Below are positions 55,160 through 64,000 of a DNA stretch of 64,000 nt, one piece after another (the first letter of the stretch is position 1; every line of letters begins with the position of its first letter). The DNA comes from Salipiger pentaromativorans (GTDB lineage Bacteria > Pseudomonadota > Alphaproteobacteria > Rhodobacterales > Rhodobacteraceae): the NCBI RefSeq assembly GCF_024721115.1, contig NZ_JAMDHK010000001.1:287591-351590 (forward strand). The letters run 5' to 3'. Below the pieces are notes generated by a model that saw only the letters and a program-made list of their open reading frames with translations, was not told the DNA's origin and did not search any database. A program made the position numbers and the translations under genes.

Positions 55160-56593
55160 TCACCCGTTACCGCCCGCGGGGGATACGCCCATTTTCCGGA
55201 TCGCGTCAACCACGCGCGCCAGCGCCATCGAGAGCGATCCCTTGACCAGCACCACGTCCCCCGCATCGAGGTCGTGACGCACCCGTTCGGCCATGGCGGC
55301 GCTGGTCTCCGCCCAGTGGCCGCGCTTCTCCAGCGGCAGCGCGGACCAAAGTTCGCGCATCAGCGGACCCACGCAATGCACAAGGTCGATCTTCGCCATC
55401 GAGGGCAGCGCCGCCACCGCCCGGTGCAGCGTATGTTCCTCCGCGCCCAGCTCCTTCATATCGCCCAGATAGGCGATGCGGCGGCCATGGGAGACGCGGC
55501 CCAGCCCGTCGCGCGGATGGGTGCCCGCCAGCACCTCCAGCGAGGCGGCCAGCGAGGCGGGGTTGGCGTTATAGGCGTCGTCGATCAGTTCCAGCGTCAG
55601 ATGCGTTTCGACCGGATCGAGCAGGATCAGCTCGCGCAGCCCCCGCCCGGCAACGGCCTGCCACTGCCCCAGCGCGGTGATCGCCAGCGCCCGGTCGAGC
55701 CCCAGCGCATGGGCCACCGCCAGCACGCTCATGCCGTTGACCGCGAAATGCCGCCCCGGCACCGCGACCTTGTAAAGAATGGGCGTGCGCCAGGCCCGGC
55801 CCTGCGCCACCGTCGTGGCATCGCCCACCGTCACCTCGGTGATCCGGTGATGATTGCCCACCGCCTCGCCGAAGGTAAGGATCTGCGCGCCCTTCGCCTC
55901 GGCCATGGCGATCAGGATCGGGGTCACCTCCAGATCGCCGTTGATCACCGCCACGCCACCGGGCTCCAGCCCCTCGAAGATCGCGCCCTTCTCGCGCGCG
56001 ATGCCTTCGATATTCTCGAAGGCGGCCAGATGCGCGGGCGCGACGATGGTGATCAGCGCCACATGCGGCCGTGCCATGCGGCTCAGCGGTGCGATCTCGC
56101 CGGGATGGTTCATGCCGATCTCGATCACGGCGAAATCCACGTCCCTCGGCATCCGCGCCAGCGTCAGCGGCACCCCCCAGTGGTTGTTGTAGCTCTTCTC
56201 GGCGGCATGCACCGAACCCTGCGCGCCCAGCACGCAGCGCAGCATCTCCTTGGTCGAGGTCTTGCCGACCGAGCCCGTCACCGCCACGACCTGCGCCCGC
56301 GTGCGCGCCCGCGCCGCGATGCCCAGCCGTTCCAGCCCGGCCTGCACATCGTCGACCAGCAGCAGCCGGTCCTCGTCCACGCCCTCGGGGATGCGGCTCA
56401 CCAGCGCGGCGGCGGCGCCCTTCTCCAGCGCCTGCGCCACGAACTCGTGCCCGTCCCGCGCCGCGGTCAGCGCCACGAACAGATCGCCCGGCGCCAGCGT
56501 GCGCGTGTCGATGGAAACGCCCGTGGCCTCCCAATGCCCCGTGGCCTGCCCGCCGGTGGCCGCAGCCGCTTCCCTTGCCGTCCAGAGCGTCAC
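55160..56593 (-). CDS. murF: MurF: UDP-MurNAc-tripeptide--D-Ala-D-Ala ligase
   Basis: Mur ligase, 477 aa. Walker [32 protein letters not shown] and the [11 protein letters not shown] block are typical. The start codon is GTG at 56593, overlapping the murE stop (GTGA). Confidence 0.95.
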   Translation of the reverse strand: MTLWTAREAAAATGGQATGHWEATGVSIDTRTLAPGDLFVALTAARDGHEFVAQALEKGAAAALVSRIPEGVDEDRLLLVDDVQAGLERLGIAARARTRAQVVAVTGSVGKTSTKEMLRCVLGAQGSVHAAEKSYNNHWGVPLTLARMPRDVDFAVIEIGMNHPGEIAPLSRMARPHVALITIVAPAHLAAFENIEGIAREKGAIFEGLEPGGVAVINGDLEVTPILIAMAEAKGAQILTFGEAVGNHHRITEVTVGDATTVAQGRAWRTPILYKVAVPGRHFAVNGMSVLAVAHALGLDRALAITALGQWQAVAGRGLRELILLDPVETHLTLELIDDAYNANPASLAASLEVLAGTHPRDGLGRVSHGRRIAYLGDMKELGAEEHTLHRAVAALPSMAKIDLVHCVGPLMRELWSALPLEKRGHWAETSAAMAERVRHDLDAGDVVLVKGSLSMALARVVDAIRKMGVSPAGGNG

Positions 56594-58071
56594 AGGCCCC
56601 TCCCGTCCAGCGCCGCCACCGCGACGCTCGCCTGTTCCACATCGTCGAAGGGATAGACCGTGTCGCCGACGATCTGCCCGGTCTCATGTCCCTTGCCGCA
56701 GACAAGCAGCGCGTCGCCCGGCCCCAGCAGATCGACGCCGCGCAGGATTGCCTCGGCGCGGTCGCCCACCTCGGTGGCGCCCGGCGCCCCGGCCAGCACC
56801 TGCGCCCGGATCGCCGCCGGATCCTCGGAGCGCGGATTGTCGTCGGTCACGATCACCATATCGGCCTGTTCGGTTGCGGCGCGGCCCATCAGCGGGCGCT
56901 TGCCCGCGTCGCGATCGCCGCCCGCGCCGATGATGGCGATGAGCCGCCCCATCACATGCGGGCGCAGCGCCTTGATCGCGGTCGACACCGCATCGGGCGT
57001 ATGGGCGAAATCCACATAGACCGCCGCGCCGTTCTCGCGGGTTGCCGCGAGTTGCATGCGCCCGCGCACGGTCTCCAGCCGCGGCAGCGCGCGGAACACC
57101 TCCTCGGCCTCGGCGCCGCAGGCAATGACCAGCCCGGCGGCCAGCAGCGCGTTCTGCCCCTGAAACCCGCCGATCAGCGGCAGCCGGAGCTGCTCCACCA
57201 CCCCGTGCCAGCTCAGGCGCAGCTCCTGCCCGGTGGCGTCGAAGCGCTGACCCAAAAGGCGCAGCGCCGCGCCCTCGGCCTCGCCCACGGTCAGCACCTC
57301 CTGACCGCGCGCCTTGGCGATGGCCAGCATGTCGATGCCGCGCGCGTCGTCGATATTGATGACGGCTGTGCCCTCCTCGGGCAGCACGCGGGCGAAAAGC
57401 CCGGCCTTGGCGGCGAAATACTCCTCGAAATCGGCGTGGTAATCGAGGTGATCCTGGCTGAAATTGGTGAACCCCGCCGCCACGAGCTGCACCCCGTCGA
57501 GCCGCCGCTGGTCGAGCCCGTGGCTCGACGCCTCCATCGCCGCGTGGTCGACGCCTTCGGCGGCGGCCTCGGCCAGCGCCCTGTGCAGCGTGATGGGCTC
57601 GGGCGTGGTGTGACGCAGCGGCGCCTGCCAGTCGCCCTCGACCCCGGTGGTGCCGAGATTGACCGCACGATAGCCCAGCTCCTGCCAGAGCCGGCGCACA
57701 AAGGTCGCAACGGAGGTCTTGCCGTTGGTGCCGGTCACCGCCACCATCGTCGCGGGCTGCGCCCCGAAGAACAGCGCGCAAGCATAGGCCAGCGCCTGGC
57801 GCGGATCGGCGGCGATCACCAGCGCCGCCTCGCTCTCCCCCAGCGCCTCGCGGGCGATCTCGGCGCCCTCGGCATCGGTCAGCACCGCCACCGCGCCCTG
57901 CGCCAGCGCGGTCTCGACAAAGCGCGCGCCATGCAGCTTGGTGCCCGGCATCGCCGCGAAAAGATGCCCCGGCATCACCGCCCGGCTGTCCACGGAAATG
58001 CCGCTCACCTTCGCCTCGCGCCCGCCCCGCGCGGTCAGGCCCAGATCCGAGAGGCTTTTCTCCCCGCTCAT
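56590..58071 (-). CDS. murE: MurE: UDP-MurNAc-L-Ala-D-Glu--meso-DAP ligase
   Basis: Mur ligase, 493 aa. Walker A VTGTNGKTSVATF; EASSHGLDQRRLDG; and the DNPR motif (TDDNPRSEDP) that indicates meso-diaminopimelate as substrate. The ATG at 58071 lies 4 bp after a dispersed-repeat copy whose AAAGGG could act as its ribosome site. Confidence 0.95.
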   Translation of the reverse strand: MSGEKSLSDLGLTARGGREAKVSGISVDSRAVMPGHLFAAMPGTKLHGARFVETALAQGAVAVLTDAEGAEIAREALGESEAALVIAADPRQALAYACALFFGAQPATMVAVTGTNGKTSVATFVRRLWQELGYRAVNLGTTGVEGDWQAPLRHTTPEPITLHRALAEAAAEGVDHAAMEASSHGLDQRRLDGVQLVAAGFTNFSQDHLDYHADFEEYFAAKAGLFARVLPEEGTAVINIDDARGIDMLAIAKARGQEVLTVGEAEGAALRLLGQRFDATGQELRLSWHGVVEQLRLPLIGGFQGQNALLAAGLVIACGAEAEEVFRALPRLETVRGRMQLAATRENGAAVYVDFAHTPDAVSTAIKALRPHVMGRLIAIIGAGGDRDAGKRPLMGRAATEQADMVIVTDDNPRSEDPAAIRAQVLAGAPGATEVGDRAEAILRGVDLLGPGDALLVCGKGHETGQIVGDTVYPFDDVEQASVAVAALDGRGL

Positions 58072-58075
58072 GACA

Positions 58076-58101
58076 GCCCTTTCATCTTTCCATAAATACT
58101 C
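58076..58101 (-). repeat. Dispersed element, copy between ftsI and murE
   Basis: Read leftward: GAGTATTT, two bases, then GGAAAGATGAAAGGGC (58076-58091). It ends 4 bp before the murE ATG, so its AAAGGG may serve in translation initiation. Confidence 0.85.
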
Positions 58102-58127
58102 AGATCCGCCCCGGGCCAGAGGCGCCG

Positions 58128-59921
58128 TCAGTTGCGGACCAGCGTGACCCCCGTCACTTCGCCCAGATCGTATTCCGGACGCAAGCCCAGAAGCGGCGCG
58201 ATCCGGCCGATCATCTCGGCGGCCACCGGCACGGCGGTCCAGCCGGCGGTGCGGCGCGGCTTCGAGCCCGAGGTCTCGACCGGCTCGTCCAGCGTGACGA
58301 TCAGCACGTATTTCGGATCCTGCGCCGGGAACATCGAGGCGAAGGTGGCGATCACCTTGTCCTTGTAATAGCCGCCGCCACGCTCCTTGGGCTTGTCCGC
58401 CGTGCCGGTCTTGCCACCAACGTGATAGCCCGGCACCTCGCCAAAGCTCGCGGTGCCCTCGCTCACCACCTTGCGCAGCATGTCCCGCGCCGAGGCCGCC
58501 ACCGGTTCGGACAGCACCCGCGGCCCCAGCTTGGGCCCGCGCTGTTTCAGCAGCGTCGGGGTCACCAGATGGCCGCCATTGGCAATCGCCGAATAGGCCG
58601 CCGCCAGATGCAGCGGCGACGAGCTGAGACCGTGGCCGTAGGAGATCGTCACCGCCGACAGATCCGTCCATTTCGCCGGCAGCAGCGGCTTGCCGCCATT
58701 CGCCTCGACGATTTCCAGCGGCGTCGGCTCGAAAAAGCCGAGCTGTTTCAGAAAGGCCTGCTGACGCTCCTTGCCGATGGCCAGCGCCAGCTTGCCGGTG
58801 CCCCGGTTGGAGCTCTTGATGATGATCTCCTCGACCGGGATCTCGCCGTAATTATGCCCGTCGAACTCGCCGATGCGGTGGCCGCCCACCTTGAAGGGCG
58901 GGCGCGTGTCGATCACCGTCTGGGCGTTTACCAGACCCAGCTCCATCGCCTGCGCGGCAGCGAAGATCTTGAAGGTCGAGCCCAGCTCGTACACCCCCTG
59001 CACCGCGCGGTTGAACAGCGGGCTGTCGCTGGGGTTGCCCTCGGTCGGCGGGCTGGGCCGGTCGTTGGGGTCGAAATCGGGCAGCGAGGCGATGGCGATC
59101 ACCTCGCCGGTATGCACATCCATCAGCACCGAGGCGGCACCCTTGGCGTTCATCAGCCGCATGCCGGCGTCGAGCACCCGTTCGGTCGCCGCCTGGATGG
59201 TCAGGTCGATGCTCAGTTCCAGCGGCGCGCCCTCGCGCGCCGGATCGCGCAGGGTGTCGTCGAAGAATTTCTCGACCCCCGCGGTGCCCACCACCTCGGC
59301 CGAGTTCACCCCCTCGCGGCCAAAGCTGGCGCCGCCCATGATATGGGCCGCCAGCGCGCCATTGGGGTAAAGCCGCATCTCGCGCGGGCCGAAAAGCAGC
59401 CCTGGCTCGCCGATGTCATGCACCGCCTGCATCTGCTCGGGGCTGATTTTCTTCTTCACCCACAGAAACTTGCGTTTCTCGTCGGTGAAATCCTTGATCA
59501 TCCGCTCTTCATCGAGATCGGGGAAGATCGCCTTCAGCTCCTTCGCCGTGCGCAGCGGCTCGATCATCTGCTGCGGATGGGCGTAAAGCGAATGGGTCTC
59601 CATATTCGTCGCCAGGATGCGCCCCTGCCGGTCGACAATATCCGACCGGCTGGCGATGATCGAGGCGCCGGTGGCCTGGGCGCGCGGCTCGCTCGGCTCC
59701 GAGCCCGCCAGCACCCCCATGCGCACACCGATGGTCCCGAAGGCGCAGAAGAACAGCGCGCCCAGCACCAGCAGACGGCCTTCGGCGCGCACCCGGGCGC
59801 GGTCGCGCATCTGCTCGTGGCGGATACGGATGTTCTCGCGTTCGATGGCGTCGGGGTTCTCGCCCTTGCGGCGGGCGTCGAGGATGCGGGCCAGCGGGCG
59901 GAGCGGCGTGCGGGTGGTCAT
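58128..59921 (-). CDS. ftsI: FtsI (PBP3): septal peptidoglycan transpeptidase
   Basis: Class B penicillin-binding protein, 597 aa. One membrane segment near 50-70 (LLVLGALFFCAFGTIGVRMG), a pedestal domain, and the transpeptidase domain with Ser in GSTFK (near 315), SSN (near 373) and KTGT (near 503). The ATG at 59921 overlaps the ftsL stop (ATGA). It partners with FtsW at the septum. Confidence 0.95.
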   Translation of the reverse strand: MTTRTPLRPLARILDARRKGENPDAIERENIRIRHEQMRDRARVRAEGRLLVLGALFFCAFGTIGVRMGVLAGSEPSEPRAQATGASIIASRSDIVDRQGRILATNMETHSLYAHPQQMIEPLRTAKELKAIFPDLDEERMIKDFTDEKRKFLWVKKKISPEQMQAVHDIGEPGLLFGPREMRLYPNGALAAHIMGGASFGREGVNSAEVVGTAGVEKFFDDTLRDPAREGAPLELSIDLTIQAATERVLDAGMRLMNAKGAASVLMDVHTGEVIAIASLPDFDPNDRPSPPTEGNPSDSPLFNRAVQGVYELGSTFKIFAAAQAMELGLVNAQTVIDTRPPFKVGGHRIGEFDGHNYGEIPVEEIIIKSSNRGTGKLALAIGKERQQAFLKQLGFFEPTPLEIVEANGGKPLLPAKWTDLSAVTISYGHGLSSSPLHLAAAYSAIANGGHLVTPTLLKQRGPKLGPRVLSEPVAASARDMLRKVVSEGTASFGEVPGYHVGGKTGTADKPKERGGGYYKDKVIATFASMFPAQDPKYVLIVTLDEPVETSGSKPRRTAGWTAVPVAAEMIGRIAPLLGLRPEYDLGEVTGVTLVRN

Positions 59922-60262
59922 TGCGTGGCCCCCGCGCTGGTGACATCGACCGGCTCGGTGATGACCAGCGGCGCGGTCACCGGGTAAGAGACCTGATCGA
60001 CGCGCCCGTATTGATCCGCATGCATGGGCAGTAGGCCGAGCCGGGGGAAGTTGATCTCGGCCAGCTCGCGCAGCCGGTCGGGGCGGTTGAGATAGGCCCA
60101 TTCCGCGCGCAGGATGGCCAGCCGCGCCCGCGCATCGGCGATGTCGCGATGCAGGTCCTCCACATGATCCAGTGCGGCCTGGGTCTGGTAGTTCTCGCGA
60201 TAGGCCCAGAAGGCCAGCCCGATCAGACCCAGAAAGGTGGTCACGTAAAGCAGCGTCCGCAT
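59918..60262 (-). CDS. ftsL: FtsL: cell division protein
   Basis: Small bitopic protein, 114 aa: a membrane segment at 3-20 (TLLYVTTFLGLIGLAFWAY) followed by a coiled coil (about 25-60, HVEDLHRDIADARARLAILRAE region) and a short tail. Position between rsmH and ftsI is diagnostic as sequence is poorly conserved. The ATG at 60262 overlaps the rsmH stop (TGATG); the frame upstream is not conserved. Confidence 0.88.
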   Translation of the reverse strand: MRTLLYVTTFLGLIGLAFWAYRENYQTQAALDHVEDLHRDIADARARLAILRAEWAYLNRPDRLRELAEINFPRLGLLPMHADQYGRVDQVSYPVTAPLVITEPVDVTSAGATQ

Positions 60263-61254
60263 CAGCGTTTCCCCTTCAGTTGCGGCATGTTCAGCGTTTC
60301 GGCCCCGATGTCGCCCGGGGCCGCCTCGGTGCGCTTGCCGATGCGCAGCCGGGCCGAGCGCGACCGCGGATTGGCGCTCAGCTCTTCCTCGTCGGGCCCC
60401 ACGGCCTTGCGCGTCACCAGCACGAAGCGCGGCGCCTCGGTCTCGGCCTCGGGCGCATAGCGGCTGACCGACCCCAGCCGGCCGGAACGCGCCTGAAGGA
60501 AGCGTTTGACCATGCGGTCCTCGACCGAATGGAAGGTCACCACGCAAAGCCAGCCGCCGGGCTTCAGCGCCCGTTCGGCGGCCATGAGCCCGCGCCAGAG
60601 CGCGCCGTATTCGTCGTTCACCGCGATGCGCAGCGCCTGAAAGCTGCGCGTCGCCGGGTGCGACTGGCCGGGTTTCGGACGCGGCAGGCAGGCCTCGACA
60701 ATGGAAGACAGCCGCGCCGTGGTCTCGATGGGCTCCTCGCTGCGCGCCTTGACGATGGCCCGCGCGATGCGGCGCGAGGCGCGCTCCTCGCCATAGGTGT
60801 AAAGCACGTTCGCCAGCGTGGTCTCGTCCAGCCGCTTGACCAGATCGGCGGCGCTTTCGCCCGCCTGCTCCATGCGCATGTCGAGCGGCCCGTCCTTCTG
60901 GAAGGAAAAGCCGCGCTCCGCCCGGTCGAGCTGCATCGAGGAGACGCCGAGATCCAGCACCACCCCCTCCACGCCCGTGGCGTGACGATCCATATTGGCG
61001 AAATTATCCTCGACCAGCTCCAGCCGGTCGCCATACTCGCCGATCCACTCGGCGGCCATCTGATGGGCGAGCGGATCGCGGTCGATGCCGATCACCTTGT
61101 CGGCGCCCGCCTCCAGCAGCCCGCGGGCATAGCCCCCCGCCCCGAACGTGCCGTCGATCCAGGTGCCATGCACCGGCGCCACGGCCTCCAGCAGGGGACG
61201 CAGGAGGACCGGGACATGCGGCGCGCCGTCGTTTTGCTCCGCCGCAGGTGCCAT
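60262..61254 (-). CDS. rsmH: RsmH (MraW): 16S rRNA C1402 N4-methyltransferase
   Basis: SAM-dependent methyltransferase, 330 aa. Conserved blocks [27 protein letters not shown] (SAM loop), [10 protein letters not shown] and [15 protein letters not shown]. Modifies C1402 of 16S rRNA. The start is adjacent to the mraZ stop. Confidence 0.95.
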   Translation of the reverse strand: MAPAAEQNDGAPHVPVLLRPLLEAVAPVHGTWIDGTFGAGGYARGLLEAGADKVIGIDRDPLAHQMAAEWIGEYGDRLELVEDNFANMDRHATGVEGVVLDLGVSSMQLDRAERGFSFQKDGPLDMRMEQAGESAADLVKRLDETTLANVLYTYGEERASRRIARAIVKARSEEPIETTARLSSIVEACLPRPKPGQSHPATRSFQALRIAVNDEYGALWRGLMAAERALKPGGWLCVVTFHSVEDRMVKRFLQARSGRLGSVSRYAPEAETEAPRFVLVTRKAVGPDEEELSANPRSRSARLRIGKRTEAAPGDIGAETLNMPQLKGKR

Positions 61255-61767
61255 TCAGACCTCCTCGTCCTCGTCGTCATCCTCGTCGAGCAGCGTCAGC
61301 GGGTCGTCGGCGAACTCGTCCAGCTCCTCCTCGGTCTCGGCCACATCGGCCTCGTAGGCCGCAGGCTCCCAGATCTGGAAGGTGTCGACGTTGGACGCGA
61401 ACTGCGCCTCGCCCTCGAGGCCGATCTTTTCACGCAGCTTGGCCGGCAGCACGATGCGGCCGGTCTCGTCCACGCTGGTGGTCATCGACTGGGTGGAGAA
61501 CAGACGTTCGAGGATACGGCGCTTCTTGGAGCCACGCTTCATCCGGCTGATGCGGTCCTCGACCGCCTCGATTTCCTCGATCGTGTAGCATTCGAGATAT
61601 TTGCGGCGCTGGTCGCCGTAGACGATCACGAAGTTCGGGTTCAGCCCCTCGACCCAATCCGGATCACCGGCTTCGAGGACACGGCGAAAAGAGGCCGGGA
61701 TCGACACCCTGCCCTTGCTGTCGACCTTGTGCCGACTTTCACCTCTGAACCTTAGCCTGCGGCCCAC
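61255..61767 (-). CDS. mraZ: MraZ: dcw-cluster transcriptional regulator
   Basis: A 170-aa protein with two AbrB-like MraZ repeats: the first near HKVDSKGRVSIPASFR, the second near VDETGRIVLPAKLR. The C-terminus is highly acidic (LLDEDDDEDEE). In E. coli MraZ represses its own operon by binding TGGGN repeats, and such repeats lie upstream here. The start is taken as GTG at 61767 (GGGCCGC, TAGGGA just upstream); a longer frame reaches 61875. Confidence 0.92.
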   Translation of the reverse strand: MGRRLRFRGESRHKVDSKGRVSIPASFRRVLEAGDPDWVEGLNPNFVIVYGDQRRKYLECYTIEEIEAVEDRISRMKRGSKKRRILERLFSTQSMTTSVDETGRIVLPAKLREKIGLEGEAQFASNVDTFQIWEPAAYEADVAETEEELDEFADDPLTLLDEDDDEDEEV

Positions 61768-62027
61768 TGTCCCTACCCGATCCCCCTGAAACGAAATACG
61801 GCGGGTTGATCTGCTGCCACCGATCAACCCGCCGCCTTGACCCGCTTTGCGGGCTAGTCCGACTGCGCGCGCCACCTGGGGGGATGTCTGCTCGCTCGCG
61901 CGCCGGATCTCGTTGTTACGATGAAGAACGGTGCCTGTATGAACCTGCTCTTTTATTGTTCTGGGATTTTATGCCGGGGTCTTTTTGTGCCCCTGTCCCG
62001 TCCCTCATCGTGATTAAATGTATGTCA

Positions 62028-62213
62028 TGGGATTTTATGGGAGGCAATGGTTTTTTTCGGGTCCCGCCCACTGCATTTTGTCCACAGCCCCTGTGGAAAA
62101 CAACATATAGCGGGCATTTTGGGAAGTCATCACGAATATGTGGTAAGCGGGAACCCGCTTTTCTCTAAATATGGTAACAGCGCTGTGAGAGAGACTGTGC
62201 CCATAAAATCCCA
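62028..62213. promoter_or_regulatory. MraZ-type operator repeats, proximal group
   Basis: TGGGATTTTATGGG occurs exactly at 62028-62041 on the plus strand and, reversed, at 62200-62213. Each is two TGGGN units with a 5-bp spacer. On the plus strand a third, weaker unit TGGTT (62048) continues the 10-bp period, and TGGGATTTTATG also occurs at 61962. This is the published MraZ operator pattern (TGGGN repeats, 5-nt spacers). Confidence 0.75.
62078..62100. promoter_or_regulatory. Inverted pair of DnaA-box-like sequences
   Basis: TTGTCCACA (62078-62086) and TGTGGAAAA (62092-62100; TTTTCCACA on the other strand) each differ by one base from TTATCCACA and face each other across 5 bp. They lie between the two exact MraZ-type repeat pairs. 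Confidence 0.45.
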
Positions 62214-62355
62214 AAAAAATTCACAGGCCGCTCAAAACACCCCGTCAACACCCCTTGGACCGGCCTGTCCCATGGCATCTCATGTGCTGGATCGGGACGA
62301 ATCCTGCCAGTCGGCGCGCGATTCCGCGACTCGCGCCGGCCCGCTCCCGCCCTCC

Positions 62356-62393
62356 TCCCATCAATTCCCATGGGTGCGTCCCATAACTTCCCA
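62356..62393 (-). promoter_or_regulatory. MraZ-type operator repeats, distal group
   Basis: Read on the minus strand, TGGGA-N5-TGGGA occurs at 62379-62393 and again at 62356-62370, eight bases apart: four TGGGA units in 38 bp. The group is about 590 bp ahead of mraZ and about 45 bp before the cobalamin riboswitch on the other strand. Confidence 0.65.
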
Positions 62394-62436
62394 TGGACCG
62401 GATCTCTTGCGCGACGCGGCGCGGCGCAGTATGCGG

Positions 62437-62604
62437 AGCGGGCCTTGGTTCCGGGCCTCAGTCCGGAGAATAGGGAACGCGGTGCAAATCCGCGACTGCC
62501 CCCGCAACTGTGAGCGGCGAGCGTCATCGGCATCACGCCACTGGGCAAGCGCCCGGGAAGGCCCGACCGGCGCTGTGACCCGCAAGTCAGGAGACCTGCC
62601 AGGG
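62437..62604 (+). ncRNA. Cobalamin (AdoCbl) riboswitch
   Basis: The region has the ordered conserved blocks of the cobalamin riboswitch: GAATAGGGAACGCGGTGCAA with AATCCGCG (62467-62494), CTGCCCCCGCAACTGT (62496-62511), and the B12-box-like GCCACTGGG followed by GCAAGTCAGGAGACCTGCC (62537-62601). The downstream gene is a BtuB-type receptor, the expected target. Regulation is likely at translation or by premature termination; a GCCCCG/CGGGGC hairpin (62717-62732) sits just before the ribosome site. Confidence 0.93.
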
Positions 62605-62755
62605 TGATCACCCTCTCCACGCGCGGGGCGCGCAGCGGAGAACGGTCCTTCCGTTCGTGGTGACAAGACGCACCGTTCGCGGAGAGCTCTTGCCTTTCCA
62701 AGAACATCACCACAGCGCCCCGCTTCCGGGGCCGATCAGGAAAGGACGACGGGAC

Positions 62756-64000
62756 ATGAAACATGTGCTCTCCACCGTCTCGGCGCTTGCGTTGCTGCCG
62801 CTTGCCGCGCAGGCGGATACCGCGCTGGAACTGGCGCCACTGACCTTTTATGCCAGCGAACTGCCGCTCGAACTGGGCCGCAGCGGCACCTCGGTCTCGG
62901 TGCTCACCGAAGACGAGATCGCCCGGGCCCCCGAAACCACGCTCGCCGACCGGCTCGACGCGCTGCCCGGCCTCTCGGTCAGCGGCAACGGCGGCCCCGG
63001 CCAGAGCACGCAGCTCCGTATCCGCGGCCTGCCGACCCAATATGCCCCCGTCTATATCAACGGCATCGAGGCAACCGACGCCTCTGCCGACAAGACCAGC
63101 TTCAACTTCGGCAATATCCTGGCCGGCGGCATCACCCGCGCCGAGGTGGTGAAGGGCTCGCAATCGGCGCTTTACGGCTCCGACGCCATCGCCGGCATCA
63201 TCGCGCTGGATCTGGCCAAGGCGCCCGAGACGCCCGGACAGGAGGGCCGCGCGGCGGCCGAGGTCGGCGCCTACGGCACCAAAAGCGCGACGCTGGGCTA
63301 TGGCGTCGCCGGCGAAACCTGGGGGCTGGCGCTCTCGGCATCGCGCTTCGTCACCGACGGGTTCAGCTCGATCGAGGCGCCCGGCTTTAAAGAGGACGAT
63401 GCCTATCGCGCCACCCAGATCGGGCTTGATGCCTATTGGGACGTGACCCCGGACCTGCGCTTCGGCCTGTCGGGCTTCGACTATTCCGCCGAGGGCGATT
63501 ACGACGCCAACGAATGGCCCAACGTCGAGGACGGCAGCTTTACCAACGATAGCTGGGGCCTGCGCGCCTATGCGCAGTTGCAGACCGGCGCGGTGGCGCA
63601 TGAGCTGTCGCTGTCGCGCTTCGATGTCGATCGCAGCTTCGATGCCGGCGGCTACCACGACAGCTTCGGGTCGACCCGCGACACAGCCGCCTATTCCGGC
63701 ACCTGGACCATCGCCGAGGGCCGCAGCCTGAGCTTCGGTCTCGACCGGACCACCGAAGAGGCGAATTTCACCTCGCCGGTCAACGACATCTTCTGGAACC
63801 GCATCGGGACGATCTACAGCGACGAGGAGATCGACAATACCGGCATCTTCACCGAACTCGCCTGGGCCTTCGCCCCGACGGTCGATGCGGTGTTCTCGCT
63901 GCGCCATGACGAGCATTCCGAGTTCGGCGGCGCCTGGAGCGGCCGTGCGGCACTGTCCTGGCGCGCCACCGAGGCACTGACCCTGCGCGGCGCGCTGGCG
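62756..64000 (+). CDS. btuB: TonB-dependent vitamin B12 receptor (BtuB type), partial
   Basis: Outer-membrane receptor cut by the right edge; 415 residues are visible. A signal peptide (MKHVLSTVSALALLPLAAQA) is followed by a TonB-box-like segment (LTFYAS) and the plug domain (LADRLDALPGLSVSGNGG, LRIRGLPTQY, VVKGSQSALYGSDAIAGI). The remaining residues form the start of the beta-barrel. Cobalamin specificity rests mainly on the riboswitch just upstream. The ATG at 62756 has an AAGGA site. Confidence 0.9.
   Translation, partial: MKHVLSTVSALALLPLAAQADTALELAPLTFYASELPLELGRSGTSVSVLTEDEIARAPETTLADRLDALPGLSVSGNGGPGQSTQLRIRGLPTQYAPVYINGIEATDASADKTSFNFGNILAGGITRAEVVKGSQSALYGSDAIAGIIALDLAKAPETPGQEGRAAAEVGAYGTKSATLGYGVAGETWGLALSASRFVTDGFSSIEAPGFKEDDAYRATQIGLDAYWDVTPDLRFGLSGFDYSAEGDYDANEWPNVEDGSFTNDSWGLRAYAQLQTGAVAHELSLSRFDVDRSFDAGGYHDSFGSTRDTAAYSGTWTIAEGRSLSFGLDRTTEEANFTSPVNDIFWNRIGTIYSDEEIDNTGIFTELAWAFAPTVDAVFSLRHDEHSEFGGAWSGRAALSWRATEALTLRGALA

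Larger units (their letters stand above)
61768..62436. other. Gene-free mraZ upstream region
   Basis: About 670 bp with no supported gene. It holds TGGGA repeat pairs (see separate entries), inverted DnaA-like boxes (62078-62100), a perfect AAGCGGG/CCCGCTT inverted repeat (62145-62160) and the 10-bp palindrome ACAGCGCTGT (62177-62186). Much of it (61920-62220) is AT-rich compared with the genome, in keeping with promoters for mraZ. Confidence 0.7.

Overview
The window is a high-GC chromosomal segment that reads as an alphaproteobacterium, most likely family Rhodobacteraceae. Support comes from the order of the division/cell-wall (dcw) cluster with a DUF2484-type small membrane protein before murB, an alphaproteobacterial LexA box (GAAC-N7-GAAC) at an imuA-imuB-dnaE2 cassette, and the NasS/NasT nitrate regulatory pair. 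This placement is an inference from gene content; no rRNA, tRNA, CRISPR, insertion sequence or prophage was seen.

Layout. 1-2266 (minus): the end of a spermidine/putrescine-type ABC importer (ATPase and Tat/Sec-exported binding protein, cut by the left edge), divergent from a GntR/FCD regulator and a double-GNAT acetyltransferase (2516-4026). 4145-18069 (plus): a complete assimilatory nitrate locus, nasT-nasS, an attenuator-type leader, nrtA, nrtB, a fused double-ATPase nrtCD, a three-module GAF-like protein, nirB, nirD, nasA and a TrpD2/YbiB-like gene. Nitrate is imported, reduced to nitrite by NasA and to ammonium by NirBD. NasS is expected to release NasT when nitrate is present, and NasT then lets transcription pass the terminator in front of nrtA.

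18053-29370: accessory metabolism. A racemase-like/M24 hydrolase pair, an RTX-repeat protein with a Hint domain, a GH13 hydrolase, a 2-hydroxychromene-2-carboxylate isomerase-like protein, and an AraC regulator divergent from a beta-oxidation operon (SDR, thiolase, acyl-CoA dehydrogenase). 29473-34779: the SOS mutasome imuA-imuB-dnaE2, with a strong promoter plus LexA box lying inside the imuA coding sequence. A REPIN-like inverted repeat follows.

35092-61767 (minus, transcribed right to left): mraZ, rsmH, ftsL, ftsI, murE, murF, mraY, murD, ftsW, murG, murC, DUF2484, a small membrane protein, murB, ddl, ftsQ, ftsA, ftsZ, lpxC, bamD, recN. Two genes interrupt the canonical order: a flavoprotein on the opposite strand between murD and ftsW, and an amino-acid permease between murC and the DUF2484 gene. 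The mraZ upstream region (61768-62430) carries TGGGA repeats spaced by 5 nt, the known MraZ operator pattern. The right edge holds a cobalamin riboswitch and the start of a BtuB-type receptor.

No wholly new multi-gene system is evident. The most notable observations are the intragenic SOS promoter in imuA, the predicted asymmetric NrtCD double ATPase, the tandem GAF-like protein in the nitrate operon, the nrtA attenuator, the MraZ box arrays, and several dispersed palindromic or tandem repeat families in operon spacers.
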